From positions 376,157 through 440,156 of the forward strand of contig NW_025947367.1 in the NCBI RefSeq assembly GCF_000764305.2: a stretch of 64,000 bases of DNA, written 5' to 3'. The notes below the pieces were generated by a model that saw only the letters and a program-made list of their open reading frames with translations, had not been told where the DNA came from and searched no databases. This DNA is from Hyalella azteca (taxonomy: Eukaryota > Arthropoda > Malacostraca > Amphipoda > Hyalellidae). Shown one piece after another: positions 60,301-64,000 of this stretch; the first letter of the stretch is position 1; the number at the start of each line of letters is the position of its first letter. A program made the translations under genes and the position numbers.

Positions 60301-60880
60301 TAAAAAGGGTACATTCAGTGTCAGGGATCGTCTACAACAATAGAGAGGCCGCCGCGTACAATTGGCAATAAACTGACGTGCGAAAAAAAGCTTAAACAGG
60401 CATCAACCAAGCTCGCAAATTTGGTAATGAATTATTTAAATTGATTACGTAGCATAAAACTGATTAAATGAACCAGAATGGCATAATATTCTTATTCAGT
60501 GTTAAAGAAAGATGAGTGACCCAAAATTCAATTTTTCTTCTAATCTCATATGAATGGCTGTAAATTCTGAAAAGTGAATGCTGCGGTTATACACATGAAC
60601 TGATAGTTTAATTAGATAATACCTTCATTGGTTTAAAATTTCATTCAGCGAAACCAATGTCAACCTACACGGATGGATTCAACTAAGCATATCAACAAAT
60701 TTACCAAACATCATTAATTTCCGAATCCATTCAAAAGTAGTCAGTCCTGACACATCTCTCAACTATTGCATTTCCAATATCGTTTTTCCGAATCCAATAA
60801 GAACAATGACTTTAGGCAAGATTGCTATCAAATTCAAACCCAAGAACGCGCGTCCCGATTAGATGCAAATCATGGCAAGC
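54311..60880. other. Intron DNA, no gene recognised
   Basis: Long stretch of mixed composition with many short ORFs on both strands (for example 55,019-55,249 +, 56,521-56,790 -, 59,271-59,531 +, 60,035-60,286 +). None shows a recognisable domain, coding bias together with splice sites, or a clear poly(A) context. I cannot exclude a nested gene. Confidence 0.4.
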
Positions 60881-61110
60881 GTCAGGCTAAACTTACGAGC
60901 TGCGGCGGAGTACGGAGATCGAAGTCGTGTAATTTATCGGGAAATATGGACTCGGTCGAGAAAACTTCGTAATTAAGAATTCCGACGCTAACTTCCCGCT
61001 GATATCGCCGCCTGGTCCATTAATGGCGCCGCTCATATGTTCAACGAGCTCGCACAATCTGCGTTCGCCGGGCTATGGAGATATGATCACTGGCTTGGGG
61101 GAAACAGATT
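60881..61110. promoter_or_regulatory. GC-richer island next to the homeobox exon, possible cis-regulatory element
   Basis: Non-repetitive, balanced composition, 0.3-0.5 kb into the large intron from the donor at 61,397. It contains GTAATTAAGAATTCC and CCATTAATGG (a palindromic TAAT-type site). Inferred from position and composition only. Confidence 0.25.
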
Positions 61111-61396
61111 GCGCTTTCTGATCACTGCTTTATAGTGTCTTTTTCCCACTACGAAATAAGCAGGTGACGATTTGGGTGAGCGTGCAAAGTAAAATGGCAG
61201 AGTGTTGAATAAGGGAATAGCCTCTTCCTTAATTTTAAAGCCTCGAATTGAAATCATAGAAATTCTTATGCGATATTTTTGCATGCCATAAACATCAATA
61301 CGTACAATGCAATATCTCAACAATACAATTAAAAACTCGTGTGAACAACATTTTTAAGCATATTGAACTACAGAAATACATAGGAGAATTTCTGAC

Positions 61397-61545
61397 CTGA
61401 GTCTCAGTGACGGTGAGGAGTTTGGCCATCTCAGCGCGCTCCGAGGATGACAAATATTTCTTGACCTCGAACTGCCGCTCGAGCTCGAAGATCTGGCGAC
61501 CTGTGAACGTGGTACGGGCCTTCTTCTTCTTGCGCTCCACGCAGC
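61397..61545 (-). CDS. NK7-like homeobox gene, homeodomain residues 1-44
   Basis: A 149-base exon between acceptor GTGTCAG (AG at 61,547-61,546) and donor CAG|GTCAGA. After a split Gly codon it reads [20 protein letters not shown] and continues [20 protein letters not shown] then KLLTVTETQ. This is the N-terminal arm, helix 1, helix 2 and the turn of a homeodomain, with the conserved R5, F8, L16 and F20. The [18 protein letters not shown] and TETQ stretches match my memory of the NK7.1 type better than NK1, Tlx, Lbx, Msx or Nkx6. The exon ends exactly after residue Q44, in phase 0, a classic homeobox intron site. Confidence 0.93.
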
Positions 61546-62218
61546 CTGACACCGAATAATATTGATAGCTATTAATGAATATTGATATATGTTAATGAAT
61601 ATTAAGAACATTTTCTAAATATTGACAACTTCTATCAAATATTGAAAACTATTAATGTACATTGAAAATCGTTAATCATTACTAAGAGTAATGGATTGAA
61701 TCCAGAAAATTTCCATACTTTTGTCATTCTACAAGGTTTGAACTCGTAATAAATCAATGATTGCGTGTCATTATCGATTTGAAATACGATGTGAGATCAA
61801 TACGATTCACGAGACCCTGACAATTCACGATATCAATAACATTCACCAAATAAGAAGAGAGTTAGAAAGTGAGTAATTTAGACGAAGCGCAGTACACGAT
61901 GTTATCTATGTTCAGCAGAAATAAGTACCTATCAGTTCAAAAGCATCAATTCCGAATTTTGTACTGCATCGAAAATTGTTTTAATGTTCTTAACTCACAA
62001 TTTCACATTACATGCACTCTATGAACATTTTTAAAAGCTGATGAACATTATATATTCTACATGAAATTTACTTCGAATTGAGCTGCATACAATACAGATG
62101 CAATTCATTTTAATTGATATAGAAGGAGCTTGACCGAGACACATTTTAGAGTAATCCATCGTGGCCTGGGACTGTTACGTCCGAAACAAATACTAAGGAT
62201 ACTATAAGTAACACTTAC
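61546..62218 (-). other. 673-bp intron with degenerate AT-rich repeats
   Basis: The segment at about 61,555-61,680 repeats variants of ATATTGATAACTATTAATGA every 20-25 bases. The rest is AT-rich and shows nothing else. Confidence 0.6.
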
Positions 62219-62278
62219 CGTCTGTCGACCCTTCACAGGACTCGTCGGCTCCGTCTTTCTTCCGCTTCACTGCAGCCG
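62219..62278 (-). CDS. NK7-like homeobox gene, exon upstream of the homeobox
   Basis: On the minus strand TTTCTTGCAG (acceptor, AG at 62,280-62,279) precedes a 60-base exon and GTAAGT (donor) follows it at 62,218. It starts with two bases of a split codon, reads AAVKRKKDGADESCEGSTD, and ends with one base of the next codon, which pairs with the first two bases of the following exon to give Gly. The content is a basic stretch then acidic/serine residues, typical of the disordered linker before a homeodomain. Because it opens in mid-codon there must be an upstream exon ending in phase 1. Confidence 0.8.
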
Positions 62279-64000
62279 CTGCAAGAAACAACACAAACTT
62301 TAGTTCTAGAGAAACAAGCACCAAAAAGTTCACAGCTCGTGTACCCAGGCAGAAAAAGTTACCTCTCGCATGTGTGAGCACATGTGAAAGTTCACGTGCC
62401 CGAAAACATAGACCATGTAGCTAAATATAAGAACTTGAGTTACAAATATTATAATAATCGTATTTCCTAAAGATAAAAACACAATAGATACTAATTTAAA
62501 TTTATTACAGTACACTAACTTGAAACAAAGCAAGTTATATAAAACGGAGTGACTTCGAAGGTCATAGACGTCACTGTACTCATTAGGAGGCAGTTTAAAG
62601 CAGTGCGCAAATTAGTTTCAATATCGTATCTATAAGGAGACAAAAACCAACAAGACCGCATGCAAAAAGAAACATAACCGACAATACAAGGAAATTCAGT
62701 GGGCCTTCGTACAAATTAAAGAAAAGTAGCCAGTGGCCAAGAAGTTCGGAAGAATGAGCAGCTGGCGGCCACTTGCCACAACTCTGCTAAGTGGCTAAGT
62801 TTAAACAGAAGCTGTGGCCACTTGTGGCGCTGGTGGCGGCAGAGCGCCACACAATGCAACCCCATGGAGTCTTCGTGAACAACTGCGCGTTGCGTAAACG
62901 CCTGCGTCTCGCGCCTCCATCGATAAATAAGAGGGACCAGTCTTCAGAAAACCTTCAATTACAAAATAAATACCACTACTGGGGCTAATTTATTGAATGC
63001 AGTACTCATTTTTGTTACTTCGCTATTCAAGACGCTGAGTTCAATGAATTATGCTATGAATTTTTGAGTTATTGTTAAGAAATTTGATACAAAGAGAAAG
63101 CTTATTTTGCCAGTGCGAAGAAAAGCGAAGTCTAGTTATAGATTTATTTTAATTTTTGAATTCTTCAAATGATAAAACTTGTGTACCGTTTAAGATCACA
63201 AATAAAATGCTCTGAAAAATCAAAAGCGTTTTTGGTGCCCACAATCTACGCGGATTTGTGTTGTCAAATACTGTCAGACGCGCAAACTGGAGTGAACTGC
63301 AGAGTTGATATCAAACTCAACTTGTTTCAAAAGGCCTCCGTGGATAGCAATGTTTTTCACACGAAATAAGAGCCTCCTCAGCTGCTTATGATTTCGTGAT
63401 AAAACTCACGAAGATTGAGTTTTATGAGCTCCAAGAATATAATAGTCCATCTCCAGAGCGCGCATGAAGCCATCTTGGCTGCTCCGCTCAAGACGAGAGT
63501 TGATGAAACAAATTTAATTCTGAGAACAATTGCACGCGAGAGGCTCTCGGGACTAACATCTGCTGCTGTGAAACAATAACCACAGGTCACATTACAAAGT
63601 TAGAGCAATTTTAAATTTGTCAATTTAGTTCAAGGACCATCTTTTTCACTCATGGAAAAACAAGTATTAAGCTCACGAATAATAGCTTAGCTGGACCGTG
63701 CATTAATGGTACTAGATGACATTTCCCAGAATGAATTGAGTACGGCAAATGCTTTTTCTGTAAGATTCTCGTAAAATGAAACAATACAGCAGGAAATCAA
63801 TTGACAGGAATACAACAAATTTAAACTTGGTATAAAACGTCAATGTCTTGTTTGATTTGACTAGACTATGAAGCTGGATTTAGTCTGAATGTGTACGGAT
63901 GAATGGTTTTTGGTACAAGAATAAAGTGTGACCCCGGGCGTCTCCCAGCACGTTTCTCGTGTTAAGTAATAAACAACAGGCGCGTGGATACAGCAGTTGA
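62279..64000. other. Upstream of the visible homeobox exons: intron, no exon firmly supported
   Basis: No further exon of the homeobox gene can be firmly recognised. One open minus-strand segment with splice-like ends (about 63,574-63,405) is discussed among the rejected items. No start codon region, promoter or EH1-type motif is visible, so the 5' end is expected to the right of the window. Confidence 0.5.

Larger units (their letters stand above)
33477..62278 (-). other. Visible span of the NK7-like homeobox gene (3' part)
   Basis: Five minus-strand coding exons join in frame across this span with GT-AG introns of about 673, 25,843, 672 and 181 bases. The joined reading frame gives 476 residues: a basic or acidic linker, a complete homeodomain, and a long polar C-terminal region. 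The first visible exon begins in mid-codon (phase 1 from upstream), so at least one more 5' exon exists, probably past the right edge. The product is expected to be a nuclear DNA-binding transcription factor. The NK7 assignment rests on remembered similarity of the homeodomain to Drosophila NK7.1. NK1 or another NK-like class is the main alternative. Confidence 0.85.

Noticed and set aside
63405..63574. Open minus-strand segment with CACAG acceptor and a GTGAGT donor, phase 1 at its end, as the next upstream homeobox exon
   Set aside because: The phase would fit the exon at 62,278, but the residues are hydrophobic (LWRWTIIFLELIKLNL) and unlike a homeobox protein N-terminus. Splice-like signals of this quality occur by chance.

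Overview
This window looks like animal (metazoan) nuclear DNA and not a bacterial or viral segment. It is AT-rich, has no long uninterrupted genes, and carries GT-AG introns, many minisatellites and dispersed repeats. The one gene that can be read with confidence is a homeobox gene on the minus strand. Its homeodomain most resembles the NK7 (Drosophila NK7.1) type as I remember it. That class, the long introns and the repeat-rich background suggest an arthropod, perhaps a crustacean. The species guess is inference only.

Layout. Positions 1-86 (+) probably hold the end of the last coding exon of a gene entering from the left, with a possible poly(A) signal near 563. From about 87 to 33,476 lies mostly non-coding DNA. 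It holds minisatellites with units of 43, 59, 25, 36, 22, 31 and 23 bp, of which the 31-bp array (about 21,176-22,540) is the largest. It also holds one copy of a short dispersed element (5,556-5,670). Two weakly supported coding candidates sit here on the + strand: a 117-residue ORF with an N-terminal hydrophobic segment (8,275-8,628) and an isolated exon-like segment (17,724-17,839).

From 62,278 down to 33,477 (minus strand) five consecutive coding exons of the homeobox gene can be joined in frame: 62,278-62,219, 61,545-61,397, 35,553-35,392, 34,719-34,654 and 34,472-33,477. Together they give 476 C-terminal residues. The 5' exons, including any start codon, must lie farther upstream and probably beyond 64,000. 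The homeobox is cut between homeodomain residues 44 and 45 by an intron of about 25.8 kb. That intron holds a cluster of minisatellites (40.5-43.6 kb), a run of G-tracts (42,934-42,974), two more copies of the 5.5-kb dispersed element (44.3 and 52.5 kb), and a second duplicated sequence (42.4-42.6 and 47.0-47.7 kb). It also has several GC-richer islands that could be cis-regulatory.

Limits. Splice sites were read by eye, and no alignment, expression or conservation data were available. Most short ORFs outside the features listed look like chance ORFs. No tRNA, rRNA, CRISPR array or intact transposon was recognised.
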